A stretch of DNA of 19,656 bases from SIG710 sp045651985 (GCA_045651985.1 JAZRTK010000012.1:1-19656), one strand, 5' to 3'. Positions 7,186 to 14,969 are shown, numbered from the stretch's first letter. The notes: a model not told the origin generated them from the sequence alone. Translations and numbers: made by a program.

Positions 7186-7203
7186 AAAATCGGAGGAAGA
7201 AAA

Positions 7204-8607
7204 TTGCTTTTTTCATCATTTGAATTTATATTTTTGTTTCTGCCGATGACCTTGGCGCTATATTACGCCGCACCCATGAAGATACGGAATTTCGTGTTGC
7301 TCGTCATGAGCATCATCTTCTACGGCTGGGACGTGAAGCGTTATATTTTGCTTATGCTTGCTACCATTGTGCTGGATTACGCCATGGCTATCGCCGTTGC
7401 GGCCGCGGTAAAGCGTGAGCGCAAAACGACGGCAAAGTGGCTTCTGGCGCTGACGGTCGTGCTCAACCTGTCTATCTTGGGCTTTTTCAAATACTTCGGC
7501 TTTGCTGCCGATATCTTATCGTCCTTGACAGGAATTGCTTTAAATGTGCCCGAGGTGACTCTGCCCGTGGGAATTTCATTCTACACCTTCCAGTCTTTGT
7601 CCTATGTCATTGACGTTTACAGGCAGGAGTGCGCGGCACAGCTTAATCCCGTTACCTTTGGCGCTTACGTAACTATGTACCCCCAGCTTATCGCGGGTCC
7701 TATCGTACGCTACGTGGACGTGGAAAAGCAGCTGCAGAAGCGAACTCACAGTTTTGCAATGTTTGCGGACGGGATCCGCATTTTCACCGTGGGTCTTGCC
7801 AAAAAGGTGCTCCTTGCCAACCCTGCGGGCGAGATGTGGAAGAACTATCTTGAAATGTCTGCCGACGAGCGGAGCTTTGTTGGTGCGGTCATGGGCGTTG
7901 TGTTCTTTACGTTCCAGATATATTTTGATTTTTCCGGCTATTCTGACATGGCGGTGGGTCTTGGCAAGATGCTTGGATTTGAATTCTGCATCAACTTCAA
8001 CTATCCCTACACGGCAAAGAGTATTCAGGATTTCTGGCGCCGCTGGCACATTTCGCTCTCCACCTGGTTCAGGGAGTACGTTTATATTCCTTTGGGCGGT
8101 AACAGATGCTCTGTTGTGCGCCATATTTTCAATCTGTTTGCCGTTTGGGCTTTGACGGGTCTGTGGCACGGCGCGAGCTACAATTTCGTCCTTTGGGGAG
8201 TGTTCTATTTTGTGCTTTTGACCTGCGAAAAGTACGTTTACGGCAAGGTGCTCGCAAAATTGCCCTCGATTTTGCAGAGGGTGTACACTCTCTTTTTCGT
8301 CGGTATCGGCTGGCTTATTTTCGAGATGACGAGCGCACAAAGAATTGCTTCTTATCTGCCTTCATTTGTGGGAAGCGGCGGATTTGCCAACGCCTCCGAC
8401 CTGTGGGAGGTTGCCAGAAACGCGCTCTTTATCGTCATTTTGGCAGTAGGCTCCACTACTCTGCCCGTCAAGCTCTGGAGAAAGCTTGCATCAAAAACGA
8501 CAGTTATGTCATATATATCAATACCCCTTTGCATGGCGGCTATAATTCTTTGCTGTGCGTACCTTGCAAGCTCGGGATTTAACCCCTTCCTTTATTTTAG
8601 ATTTTAA
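7204..8607 (+). CDS. MBOAT family O-acyltransferase, AlgI/DltB-like
   Basis: A 467-residue polytopic membrane protein that begins MLFSSFEFIFLFLP, the typical AlgI/PatA start, here read from a TTG with GGAGGA just upstream. The conserved block DFWRRWHISLSTWFREYVYIPLGG (D276-H282 onward) is present. The invariant MBOAT histidine is H322, in LTGLWHGASYNF. Many hydrophobic segments run through the chain. AlgI-type proteins pass acetyl groups across the membrane to a surface polysaccharide with help from an AlgJ/AlgX/DHHW partner. The DHHW gene at 3876 in the same operon fits that role. No dltA, dltC or dltD genes are present, so teichoic acid D-alanylation is unlikely. The true substrate is unknown. 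Confidence 0.93.
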   Translation: MLFSSFEFIFLFLPMTLALYYAAPMKIRNFVLLVMSIIFYGWDVKRYILLMLATIVLDYAMAIAVAAAVKRERKTTAKWLLALTVVLNLSILGFFKYFGFAADILSSLTGIALNVPEVTLPVGISFYTFQSLSYVIDVYRQECAAQLNPVTFGAYVTMYPQLIAGPIVRYVDVEKQLQKRTHSFAMFADGIRIFTVGLAKKVLLANPAGEMWKNYLEMSADERSFVGAVMGVVFFTFQIYFDFSGYSDMAVGLGKMLGFEFCINFNYPYTAKSIQDFWRRWHISLSTWFREYVYIPLGGNRCSVVRHIFNLFAVWALTGLWHGASYNFVLWGVFYFVLLTCEKYVYGKVLAKLPSILQRVYTLFFVGIGWLIFEMTSAQRIASYLPSFVGSGGFANASDLWEVARNALFIVILAVGSTTLPVKLWRKLASKTTVMSYISIPLCMAAIILCCAYLASSGFNPFLYFRF

Positions 8608-8619
8608 TGAGGTAGACTT

Positions 8620-9789
8620 ATGATTGACCTTATATGCAAGCTTTTCGTCCGCGAAAACGGACAGAATCCGGCGGAATCCCCTGAGCTTCGCCGAAAATAC
8701 GGGACGCTTGGAAGTATCGTGGGGATTATTGTGAATCTGTTGCTCTTTGCGGGCAAGATGGTAGTGGGAACTCTGACTGCGTCGATCTCAGTTACCGCTG
8801 ATGCGGTAAACAACCTGTCGGACGCAGGCTCGTCGGTAATATCGTTCATCAGCTTCCGACTTTCCTCAAAGCCCGCCGACCGCGAGCACCCCTTTGGTCA
8901 CGCGCGTACCGAATACGTGGCGTCAATGGTGGTTTCTTTCCTCATTATCCACATCGGCTGCGACCTTTTTATTGACTCCCTTTCAAAGGCTGTAAAGGGC
9001 GGCGAGGAGACACGTCACGGTCTTGTGACCATGATAGTTTTGGGAGTATCCATTTTTTTGAAGCTTTGGCTCTGCCTATTTAATCGGAAGGTCGGAAAGA
9101 AGATAAATTCAGGTGTTATGCGCGCAACTGCCGCCGACAGCTTATCCGATGCGGTGGCTACCTCCGCCGTCCTTTTGGCGGCTGTTATTTCCATTCTGAC
9201 AAAGTATGACATTGACGCGTATATGGGCATGCTGGCGTCCCTGTTTATATTCAAATCAGGCTTTGATATTTTCCGCGAGACCTACGACTCTCTACTTGGA
9301 AAGCAGCCCGAGGAGGAGCTGGTGCAGAACGTGGAGCGCATTATTTTAGCGCACCCAGAGGCCATCGGAATCCACGATCTTATAGTACATAATTACGGCC
9401 CCGGCCGCTGCTTCGTTTCCTCCCACGTTGAGGTTGACGGCTCCTGCGACATTTTTGAGACCCATGACGCAATAGACAACATGGAAAAGGAGCTTTTTGA
9501 GGCGTTGGGGGTTCACTGTATCATTCATCTTGACCCTGTGGCGGTGGGCAACCCCGAGGTGGATTCTCTCCGAGAGAAAACTTTGGGATCGGTGCAGAGC
9601 ATTGACGGGCGATTGAACATTCACGATTTCAGGATCGTTCCGGGAAAGACCCATTGCAACCTTATTTTCGATATCGCCGCGCCTTTTGAGCTGAAAATGA
9701 CCGATGAGGAATTGGCTGACAAGGTTGCGGACAAAATCCACCGAGAGGACGGCTATTATTTTGCCGTGATAACGGTTGACAGACAGTAA
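8620..9789 (+). CDS. Cation diffusion facilitator family transporter, probable manganese exporter
   Basis: The 389-residue protein has six membrane segments and a C-terminal cytoplasmic domain, as in YiiP/MntE. Seen: TADAVNNLSDAGSS in TM2, DREHPFGHARTEYVAS after it, and ATAADSLSDAVATS in TM5. Aligning by eye to the YiiP transport site (D-D in TM2, H-D in TM5) gives N64 and D68, D173 and D177. An Asn/Asp plus Asp/Asp quartet, with no His in TM5, is to my knowledge the pattern of Mn-exporting CDFs rather than Zn exporters. The metal assignment is inference. The C-terminal region is about 100 residues longer than in YiiP. The gene starts 12 nt after the MBOAT stop and its stop overlaps the next start. 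Confidence 0.9.
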   Translation: MIDLICKLFVRENGQNPAESPELRRKYGTLGSIVGIIVNLLLFAGKMVVGTLTASISVTADAVNNLSDAGSSVISFISFRLSSKPADREHPFGHARTEYVASMVVSFLIIHIGCDLFIDSLSKAVKGGEETRHGLVTMIVLGVSIFLKLWLCLFNRKVGKKINSGVMRATAADSLSDAVATSAVLLAAVISILTKYDIDAYMGMLASLFIFKSGFDIFRETYDSLLGKQPEEELVQNVERIILAHPEAIGIHDLIVHNYGPGRCFVSSHVEVDGSCDIFETHDAIDNMEKELFEALGVHCIIHLDPVAVGNPEVDSLREKTLGSVQSIDGRLNIHDFRIVPGKTHCNLIFDIAAPFELKMTDEELADKVADKIHREDGYYFAVITVDRQ

Positions 9790-10187
9790 TGGCAAAAGGA
9801 AAATTTGAAATAAGCATGACCGACGGGGGCAATTACACCTATCGTCTTTTGACCGTCGGCGGCAGGGTGGTCGCCCTTGGGGGGGAATACAAAACCCTCC
9901 CCGTGTGCAAAAAGGGGATAGCCAGCCTGCGCATAAATTCGGACGCGCCCGTGTGCGATCTGACGGCGGAGTTTTCTGCTGAGCGTGAGCGTGCCGCGGC
10001 TGAAAAATGTCCTAAAATTGAGATATTTGCCGCCGACGGCGGCTACGGCTATTGCTATCGTGTGAGAGCAAAGAACGGCTCGGAAATTGCCCGCGGTCAG
10101 GTTGCGGGTACCAAATCGCGCTGTCTTGAAGCGGTTGAAACCATGAAAAAGATAGCCTTCTCGGCAGAAAGCGAATTGAATTTCTAA
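9789..10187 (+). CDS. Tandem DUF1508 (YegP-like) protein
   Basis: The 132 residues contain two copies of the short YegP fold. The first is about residues 4-52 (FEISMTDGGNYTYRLLTVGG ... KKGIASLRINS). The second is about 77-128 (IEIFAADGGYGYCYRVRAKN ... RCLEAVETMKKIA). The repeat pattern is an F/YRL strand, a glycine turn and a closing helix with KGI or CLEAVE. YegP-type proteins are small cytoplasmic proteins with no established function. Its start codon shares one base with the CDF stop codon, and no strong ribosome site is visible, so it is probably translated by coupling to the transporter. It is the last gene before a strong terminator. Confidence 0.78.
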   Translation: MAKGKFEISMTDGGNYTYRLLTVGGRVVALGGEYKTLPVCKKGIASLRINSDAPVCDLTAEFSAERERAAAEKCPKIEIFAADGGYGYCYRVRAKNGSEIARGQVAGTKSRCLEAVETMKKIAFSAESELNF

Positions 10188-10223
10188 ATAAAACGGACAC
10201 TTTTAAAGTGTCCGTTTTATTTT
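10187..10223 (+). terminator. Terminator of the vanY-to-DUF1508 operon
   Basis: AATAAAACGGACACTTT and its exact reverse complement (17 nt each, 10187-10203 and 10205-10221) meet at a very small AT-rich loop, with further T residues after. The stem begins inside the stop codon. Confidence 0.9.
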
Positions 10224-10224
10224 C

Positions 10225-10253
10225 GAATATTTTGTCCCGCTCTCCCATATAAT
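10225..10253 (+). promoter_or_regulatory. Sigma-E-like promoter candidate for the DUF4830 gene
   Basis: GAATATT (10225-10231), a 14-bp spacer and CATATAAT (10246-10253) match the sporulation sigma-E consensus (KMATATT, 14-15 bp, CATACAHT) with a single mismatch. A sigma-A reading would use the same TATAAT (10248-10253) but has no acceptable -35 at 16-18 bp. The gene starts about 35 bases downstream. Confidence 0.45.
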
Positions 10254-10288
10254 TGCATCGAGAGTGAATTATCACGGGAGGAAAAATC

Positions 10289-10771
10289 ATGTTCATCTAT
10301 TCGCTTCGTGCAAATACCGTTAAATTTTTCGGCGTGATCTGCGTTGCCTTGATCGCGCTTATTACCCTTATTGCGTTCATTCCCGCATACGAGCCGGATA
10401 TGGCAACGTCGGGAAACGCGGCGGATCAAGTCAGCGTATCTTACAGTAAGATAAAGACCAACGAGGACAGAATAAAATTCCTGTCCCAGTTCGGCTGGGA
10501 GGTTGACGCGCAACCTGTGGAAGAAAAGGAGGTCGTTATCCCCGCCGAGTTTGACAAGATCTTTGCGGGCTACAACCAGATACAGCGCGCCCAGGGGCTC
10601 GACCTTGGCAAATACAAAAAGAAGAAACTCATGCGCTATACATATAACGTGACTAACTACGACGGTGAGGGTACGGTTTATGCAAATCTTCTGATCTACC
10701 GCAATCGGGTGGTCGGAGGTGACATCTGCTCGGCAGACGCGGGCGGATTCGTGCAGGGGTTTGAAAAATAA
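10289..10771 (+). CDS. DUF4830 domain-containing membrane-anchored protein
   Basis: The 160-residue protein has an N-terminal membrane anchor (about residues 12-33) and a small extracytoplasmic domain. The domain pattern is NEDRIKFLSQFGWEVD (with FGWEV), then VVIPAEFDKIFAGYNQIQRAQGLDL, then YTYNVTNYDGEGTVYANLLIYRNRVVGGDIC. It matches what I recall of DUF4830, a Clostridia family of unknown function. The start at ATG 10289 has CGGGAGG upstream. It is monocistronic, lying between two terminators. If the promoter is truly sigma-E dependent, it would be made in the mother cell during sporulation. No enzyme function can be inferred. Confidence 0.75.
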   Translation: MFIYSLRANTVKFFGVICVALIALITLIAFIPAYEPDMATSGNAADQVSVSYSKIKTNEDRIKFLSQFGWEVDAQPVEEKEVVIPAEFDKIFAGYNQIQRAQGLDLGKYKKKKLMRYTYNVTNYDGEGTVYANLLIYRNRVVGGDICSADAGGFVQGFEK

Positions 10772-10772
10772 G

Positions 10773-10806
10773 AAAACGGGACACTGCGGTGTCCCGTTTT
10801 TGTCTT
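10773..10806. terminator. Bidirectional terminator between DUF4830 and the PfoR-like gene
   Basis: AAAACGGGACAC (10773-10784) and GTGTCCCGTTTT (10789-10800) form a 12-bp perfect stem with a TGCG loop. A T-rich tract follows on the plus strand, and the minus strand reads into TTTTCTTATT, so it can serve both convergent genes. Confidence 0.9.
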
Positions 10807-11877
10807 TTAAAGCTCAAGCGCCATGTCGCCTGTTTTGATAAGTCCTATTTTTCTCATTATCTCGTTGAAGACAACGGAGAGGACGGCGGGGAGAACGATA
10901 CAAACAAGGGCAAGTCCGACCCAGAAGAAAGCGTCCTTTTCGGGGGTTGCTGTAATAATTCCGAGAGGTCCTACAAGACCGCAAGTACCCATACCTGCGG
11001 AAACGCCCACACATTCAAGCTTAAACACCATAGTGGAGATGGGACCCGTTACGGCGGACGCCAGAGTTACGGGAAGCCAGATAATAGGCTTACGGACGAT
11101 GTTGCCCATCTGGAGCATGGAGGTTCCAAGTCCCTGTGCCACGATGCCGCCCCACTTGTTCTCGCGGAAGCTGATGACCGCAAATCCAACCATCTGCGCG
11201 CAGCAGCCTGCCGCCGCCGCGCCGCCTGCCAGACCTGAAATGCCGATCATGGCGCAAATTGCCGCGGAGCTGATAGGAAGTGTAAGAATGATGCCGACCA
11301 CAACGGAAATGATGATACCCATAAGGAAGGGACGAAGCTCCGTGGCGGTGTTTATGAAATCGCCGAGCCAGTACATTGCAACGGCGATCCAAGGGCAGAC
11401 AAGCTTTGATACAAGCACGCCCGAAAGAATAGAAACGGTGGGGGTCACGATGATGTCTACCTTGGTTTCTTTTGACACCAACTTGCCAAGCTCAACTGCG
11501 ATAATGACCGCGATAAACGCACCTGCGGGTCCTGCGGTCAACGCCTTTTCAACGCCTCCGATAGTGAACGTGTCTCCGATAGCGTAGCCAGCGTAGCCTA
11601 CCGCGCCCGCGCAGTACATGACCAGCGGGGGAGCCTTCAGCGCGTTTGCCACCGCAACGCCGATAACTGCACCGCTGACAGCGGTTGCATATGTAGCGGT
11701 TTCAATGAGAAACGCACCGACCTGTCCGGGTATGTAGCCGCCTATGGTCTTGAAAATGGTGGCGATGAGCAGGGAAGCAAAAAGTCCCAGCGCCATTGCG
11801 CCCATGGCGTCGATAAAATAACGCTTGGCGGAAAATTCAATGTCTTTTTTCTTTAAAAAATTGCCGAATTTACTCAT
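10807..11877 (-). CDS. PfoR-like / PTS EIIC_2 family membrane protein
   Basis: The 356-residue protein has about nine or ten hydrophobic segments. It begins MSKFGNFLKKKDIEFSAKRYFIDAMGAMALGLFAS, the recognisable start of the COG3641/PF13303 family, annotated as PTS sugar transporter subunit IIC or as the putative toxin regulator PfoR. Members are permease-like, and their substrate and any regulatory role remain unsettled. The frame continues 10 residues upstream, but ATG 11877 follows GAAAGGA and fits the family start. No EIIA, EIIB, HPr or sugar-metabolism partner is adjacent, and it has its own promoter and terminator, so a classical PTS complex is not supported here. The divergent neighbour is galT, a loose hint of a link to sugar use. 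Confidence 0.82.
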   Translation of the reverse strand: MSKFGNFLKKKDIEFSAKRYFIDAMGAMALGLFASLLIATIFKTIGGYIPGQVGAFLIETATYATAVSGAVIGVAVANALKAPPLVMYCAGAVGYAGYAIGDTFTIGGVEKALTAGPAGAFIAVIIAVELGKLVSKETKVDIIVTPTVSILSGVLVSKLVCPWIAVAMYWLGDFINTATELRPFLMGIIISVVVGIILTLPISSAAICAMIGISGLAGGAAAAGCCAQMVGFAVISFRENKWGGIVAQGLGTSMLQMGNIVRKPIIWLPVTLASAVTGPISTMVFKLECVGVSAGMGTCGLVGPLGIITATPEKDAFFWVGLALVCIVLPAVLSVVFNEIMRKIGLIKTGDMALEL

Positions 11878-11920
11878 TTTATTAAAGGTCCTTTCGCAAG
11901 ATTGCATTTTTATTCATCTT

Positions 11921-11958
11921 TTGACATATATTTTACTACGAAAACCCCCATATGTCAA
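11921..11958 (-). promoter_or_regulatory. Promoter of the PfoR-like gene, with overlapping inverted repeat
   Basis: On the minus strand, -35 TTGACA (plus coordinates 11953-11958), a 17-bp spacer and -10 TAAAAT (11930-11935). A perfect 9-bp inverted repeat, TTGACATAT (11921-11929) and ATATGTCAA (11950-11958), brackets the -10 and spacer. One arm contains the -35 and the other lies near the transcription start, a geometry compatible with an operator. Confidence 0.78.
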
Positions 11959-12027
11959 GGTATGCGGTGGTATTTCCCAAATTCTGTGAAATTTCAACAT
12001 TTTTCGGACAAATTTTCCTCTCTCCTA

Positions 12028-12055
12028 TTTACATTTTTTTAATTTGTGCTATAAT
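12028..12055 (+). promoter_or_regulatory. galT promoter
   Basis: TTTACA (12028-12033), a 16-bp spacer and a perfect TATAAT (12050-12055) preceded by the extended -10 dinucleotide TG. It lies 37 bases before the start codon, with GAGAGG as ribosome site. No operator is evident. Confidence 0.75.
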
Positions 12056-12092
12056 TAAGAGGTGAATTTCATTTGAATGAGAGGTCGAAATC

Positions 12093-13604
12093 ATGAATAT
12101 ATATGAAGCCCTTCACCGCTTGGTAAATTACGCTGTCAGAACGGGACTTATTGAGGAATGCGACAGAGCTTACTCTCTCAACCGTCTGGCGGAGATCTTG
12201 AAGCTTGACGAGGTAGAGGACTGCGGCGTTCGCCTGTCGTTGCTTTGCGAGGAAGACGAGCTTGAAATCGTACTTGGTGCTATTTGCGACTATGCGGCAG
12301 AAAAGGGACTTATCGAAAGCAACACGGTAGTTTACCGCGACCTTTTCGACACCAAAATAATGGGTGCGCTTACTCCCAGACCGAGCGAAGTGCAGTCAAA
12401 GTTTACGGCACTTTACAATGAGAGCCCCGAAAAGGCTACCGATTATTTTTACAATGTCAGCCGTTCAAGCGACTATATCCGCGCTTACAGGGTAAAGCGC
12501 GATATGCGCTGGTCAGTTCCCTCCGAGTACGGCGACATTGATATTTCCATCAACCTGTCCAAGCCCGAAAAGGACCCCAAGGCAATAGCCGCCGCAAAGC
12601 TTCTCCCTCAGGCGGGTTACCCCAAGTGCCTGCTTTGTCGCGAGAACGAGGGGTATGCGGGCAGACTTAACCACCCCGCAAGACAGAATCTTCGACTTAT
12701 CCCCTTGAAGATAGACGGCTGCGACTGGTTCATGCAGTATTCCCCTTACGTTTATTACAACGAGCATTGTATCGTGCTCAACAGCGAGCACACGCCCATG
12801 GCTATTAACCGTTCCACCTTTGGCAAGCTTCTTGATTTTATTGAGTACTTGCCTCACTATTTCATCGGCTCAAACGCCGATCTGCCTATTGTGGGCGGCT
12901 CTATCCTCAGCCACGACCATATGCAGGGAGGTCGATACACGTTTGCTATGGAGAAGGCATCCGTTTACAGGAACATAACCTTCCGCGGTTACGAGGATAT
13001 TGAAGCGGGACTTGTTAAGTGGCCCATGTCGGTTATCCGAATTGCGGGCGAGGACAAGAGCAGACTTGTTGACTTGGCAGACAAGATCCTCGGTGAATGG
13101 AGAGGTTATACAGACGAGGGCGCGTTCATTTTTGCGGAGACTGACGGCGAGCCCCACAACACAATTACGCCTATTGCAAGAACGAGGAACGGCAAGTTCG
13201 AGCTTGATCTCGTGCTTCGCAACAACATCACCACCGAGGAGCACCCTTTGGGTGTCTACCACCCTCACGTGCAGTACCATAACATAAAGAAAGAGAACAT
13301 CGGCTTGATCGAGGTTATGGGTCTTGCTATTTTGCCCGCACGGCTCAAGGACGAGCTTGAGATCATGAAAAATATTATTCTTGCGGGCGGCGACCTGAGA
13401 GGAAACGAGGCGACGGAAAAACATGCGGATTGGTTTGACGCGTTCAAGGATAATTACACCTTTACGGAGGAGAACACCGAGGAGATTTTGCGTCACGAGG
13501 TGGGAATTACCTTTACCCACGTTCTTGAGGATGCAGGCGTTTACAAAAACACCGACGACGGCAGGGCCGCGTTCATGAGATTTATTGACTATATAAATAA
13601 GTAA
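12093..13604 (+). CDS. galT: UDP-glucose--hexose-1-phosphate uridylyltransferase, class II
   Basis: The 503-residue protein belongs to the Firmicutes-type (class II) GalT, which swaps UMP between UDP-glucose and galactose-1-phosphate in the Leloir pathway. Its length is right for this class, which is unrelated in outline to the shorter proteobacterial GalT. Seen: the N-terminal YEALHRLVNYAVRTGLI region, PKCLLCRENEGYAGRLNHPARQN, the histidine-rich GGSILSHDHMQGG, and HPLGVYHPHVQYHNIKKENIGLIEVMGLAILP. GalK and GalE are not in the window, so galactose use would need genes elsewhere. The gene is monocistronic, with its own promoter and a terminator shared with the convergent aminotransferase. Confidence 0.95.
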   Translation: MNIYEALHRLVNYAVRTGLIEECDRAYSLNRLAEILKLDEVEDCGVRLSLLCEEDELEIVLGAICDYAAEKGLIESNTVVYRDLFDTKIMGALTPRPSEVQSKFTALYNESPEKATDYFYNVSRSSDYIRAYRVKRDMRWSVPSEYGDIDISINLSKPEKDPKAIAAAKLLPQAGYPKCLLCRENEGYAGRLNHPARQNLRLIPLKIDGCDWFMQYSPYVYYNEHCIVLNSEHTPMAINRSTFGKLLDFIEYLPHYFIGSNADLPIVGGSILSHDHMQGGRYTFAMEKASVYRNITFRGYEDIEAGLVKWPMSVIRIAGEDKSRLVDLADKILGEWRGYTDEGAFIFAETDGEPHNTITPIARTRNGKFELDLVLRNNITTEEHPLGVYHPHVQYHNIKKENIGLIEVMGLAILPARLKDELEIMKNIILAGGDLRGNEATEKHADWFDAFKDNYTFTEENTEEILRHEVGITFTHVLEDAGVYKNTDDGRAAFMRFIDYINK

Positions 13605-13607
13605 AGC

Positions 13608-13637
13608 AAAAAGGCATGCATGGCATGCCTTTTCTTT
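13608..13637. terminator. Bidirectional terminator between galT and the aminotransferase
   Basis: AAAAGGCATGC (13609-13619) and GCATGCCTTTT (13623-13633) form an 11-bp perfect stem with a 3-nt ATG loop. T-tracts flank it in both directions (TTTTCTTTT on plus, TTTTTGC on minus). Confidence 0.9.
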
Positions 13638-14821
13638 TATTTATATTCCTCTGCCAGTGCCTTGAAATAAGGCAGGGCGCGTTCAACGCGCTCGGTAGGA
13701 ACGCAAAATGAGATGCGCACATGCCCCGGGCAACCAAATCCGTCACCGGGAACGACGAGCAGGTTATACTTTTTTGCACGCTCGGAAAAAGCTACGGCGT
13801 CGGGTTCAAGTGAACGGGGGAAAAGATAGAACGTTCCGCCCGGTTCGACGACATGGTAGCCGTACTCACGGAGATTCGTCACCAACAGGTCGCGGTTCCG
13901 CTCGTAGACCGAAACGTCGGCGGTCATATCACAGCATTTTGCGCATACCCGCTGGAATAGGGCGGGTGCGTTGACATATCCGAGGGCGCGTCCCGCACCC
14001 GCTATGGCGGCGTAGACGGTCTCGGAGGCGGTCACGCTGTCGGGTACGAGCACGTATCCCATTCGTTCGCCCGACAGGGACAAGGATTTTGACCAAGAGT
14101 AGCAAACGATAGTGTTTTCATAGTATTTCGGAATATAGGGAACTGTCACACCCGTAAAAACTATCTCGCGGTAAGGTTCGTCCGAAATGAGGTAGATAGG
14201 CTCTCCATGTTCCTTTGACTTTGCCAGAAGTATCTCCGACAGGCGCACTATCGTTTCCTCGGAATAAACAGCGCCCGAAGGGTTGTTGGGGGAGTTGACG
14301 ATAACCCCTTTGGTGCGAGGCGTGATTGCCTTTTCAAACGCCTCAAAATCAATCTGGAAGCTCTCAATGTCCGCGGGGATAACTACCATTTGTGCACCCG
14401 CGGATTCAATAAACACCTTGTATTCGGGAAAGTAAGGCGCAAGGACTATGAATTCGTCCTCGGGGCAGCTAAGACCTGTCAGGGCACAGGAAAGCGCCGC
14501 GGCGGCACCCACCGTCATATAAAAATTGTCTGCGCGAAAGTTTACACCGTGGCGCCTCTTTACCGACTGAGCGATAGTTTCACGCGCATTCGTGTCGCCT
14601 TGCGCGCTTGTGTAGCCGTGGAGGGTCACGGGGTCGGACTCGCGTATCAGACGGATTATCTCATGGTTTACTCCGTCGGGGGCGGGTACGCTTGGATTTC
14701 CGATGGAAAAATCGAACACGTTTTCTGCCCCTATTTCCGCGGCTCTTTTCTTTCCAAATTCAAAAAGCTCTCGTATAACGCTTCGCTGACTTCCCAGCTT
14801 TATCATTTTTTGAGGTAACAT
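13637..14821 (-). CDS. Pyridoxal phosphate-dependent aminotransferase, class I/II
   Basis: The 394-residue fold-type I aminotransferase has FSIGNPSVPAPDGV near the N-terminus, the cofactor-anchoring Tyr/Asn region SPNNPSG, SDEPYREI, and YSWSKSLSLSGERMGYV with PLP lysine K245. A terminal GHVRISFC contains the carboxylate-binding arginine. It resembles the AspC/AlaT-like group, but the amino acid substrate cannot be decided from sequence alone. The frame is open 13 residues further, yet ATG 14821 has a strong AAGGAGATATACC ribosome site. It stands alone with its own promoter and shares its terminator with galT. Confidence 0.92.
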   Translation of the reverse strand: MLPQKMIKLGSQRSVIRELFEFGKKRAAEIGAENVFDFSIGNPSVPAPDGVNHEIIRLIRESDPVTLHGYTSAQGDTNARETIAQSVKRRHGVNFRADNFYMTVGAAAALSCALTGLSCPEDEFIVLAPYFPEYKVFIESAGAQMVVIPADIESFQIDFEAFEKAITPRTKGVIVNSPNNPSGAVYSEETIVRLSEILLAKSKEHGEPIYLISDEPYREIVFTGVTVPYIPKYYENTIVCYSWSKSLSLSGERMGYVLVPDSVTASETVYAAIAGAGRALGYVNAPALFQRVCAKCCDMTADVSVYERNRDLLVTNLREYGYHVVEPGGTFYLFPRSLEPDAVAFSERAKKYNLLVVPGDGFGCPGHVRISFCVPTERVERALPYFKALAEEYK

Positions 14822-14850
14822 GGTATATCTCCTTGTGGTTTGTGACTTAT

Positions 14851-14879
14851 ATTTTACCACGAAAATACCAAAAAGTACA
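14851..14879 (-). promoter_or_regulatory. Promoter of the aminotransferase gene
   Basis: On the minus strand, a TAAAAT -10 (plus 14851-14856) is preceded by GTGG, an extended -10. The -35 position (TGTACT, 14874-14879) matches poorly, so activity probably rests on the extended -10. Confidence 0.5.
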
Positions 14880-14907
14880 TATTTTTTTCAAAAAGAGCTC
14901 GGAAATA

Positions 14908-14936
14908 TTGACATTTTTCGATTTTTGGCGTATAAT
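14908..14936 (+). promoter_or_regulatory. Consensus promoter of the small membrane protein gene
   Basis: TTGACA (14908-14913), exactly 17 bp, then TATAAT (14931-14936): both hexamers perfect. With the AAAAAGGAGAT ribosome site downstream this predicts strong constitutive expression. Confidence 0.92.
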
Positions 14937-14969
14937 TTAACTGAAAACTCAAAAAGGAGATCTTTAATT

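Noticed and set aside
7204..8607. MBOAT as DltB of the teichoic acid D-alanylation system
   Set aside because: No dltA, dltC or dltD in the window, and the AlgI-like start plus a DHHW partner fit O-acetylation better.
10823..11587. Plus-strand frame of 254 codons rich in Thr, Pro, Ile and Met
   Set aside because: It is the antisense shadow of the PfoR-like membrane protein; composition bias follows from its hydrophobic codons.
11908..12092. Hidden small gene between the PfoR-like gene and galT
   Set aside because: The interval is filled by two divergent promoters and AT-rich sequence; no frame with a ribosome site was seen.
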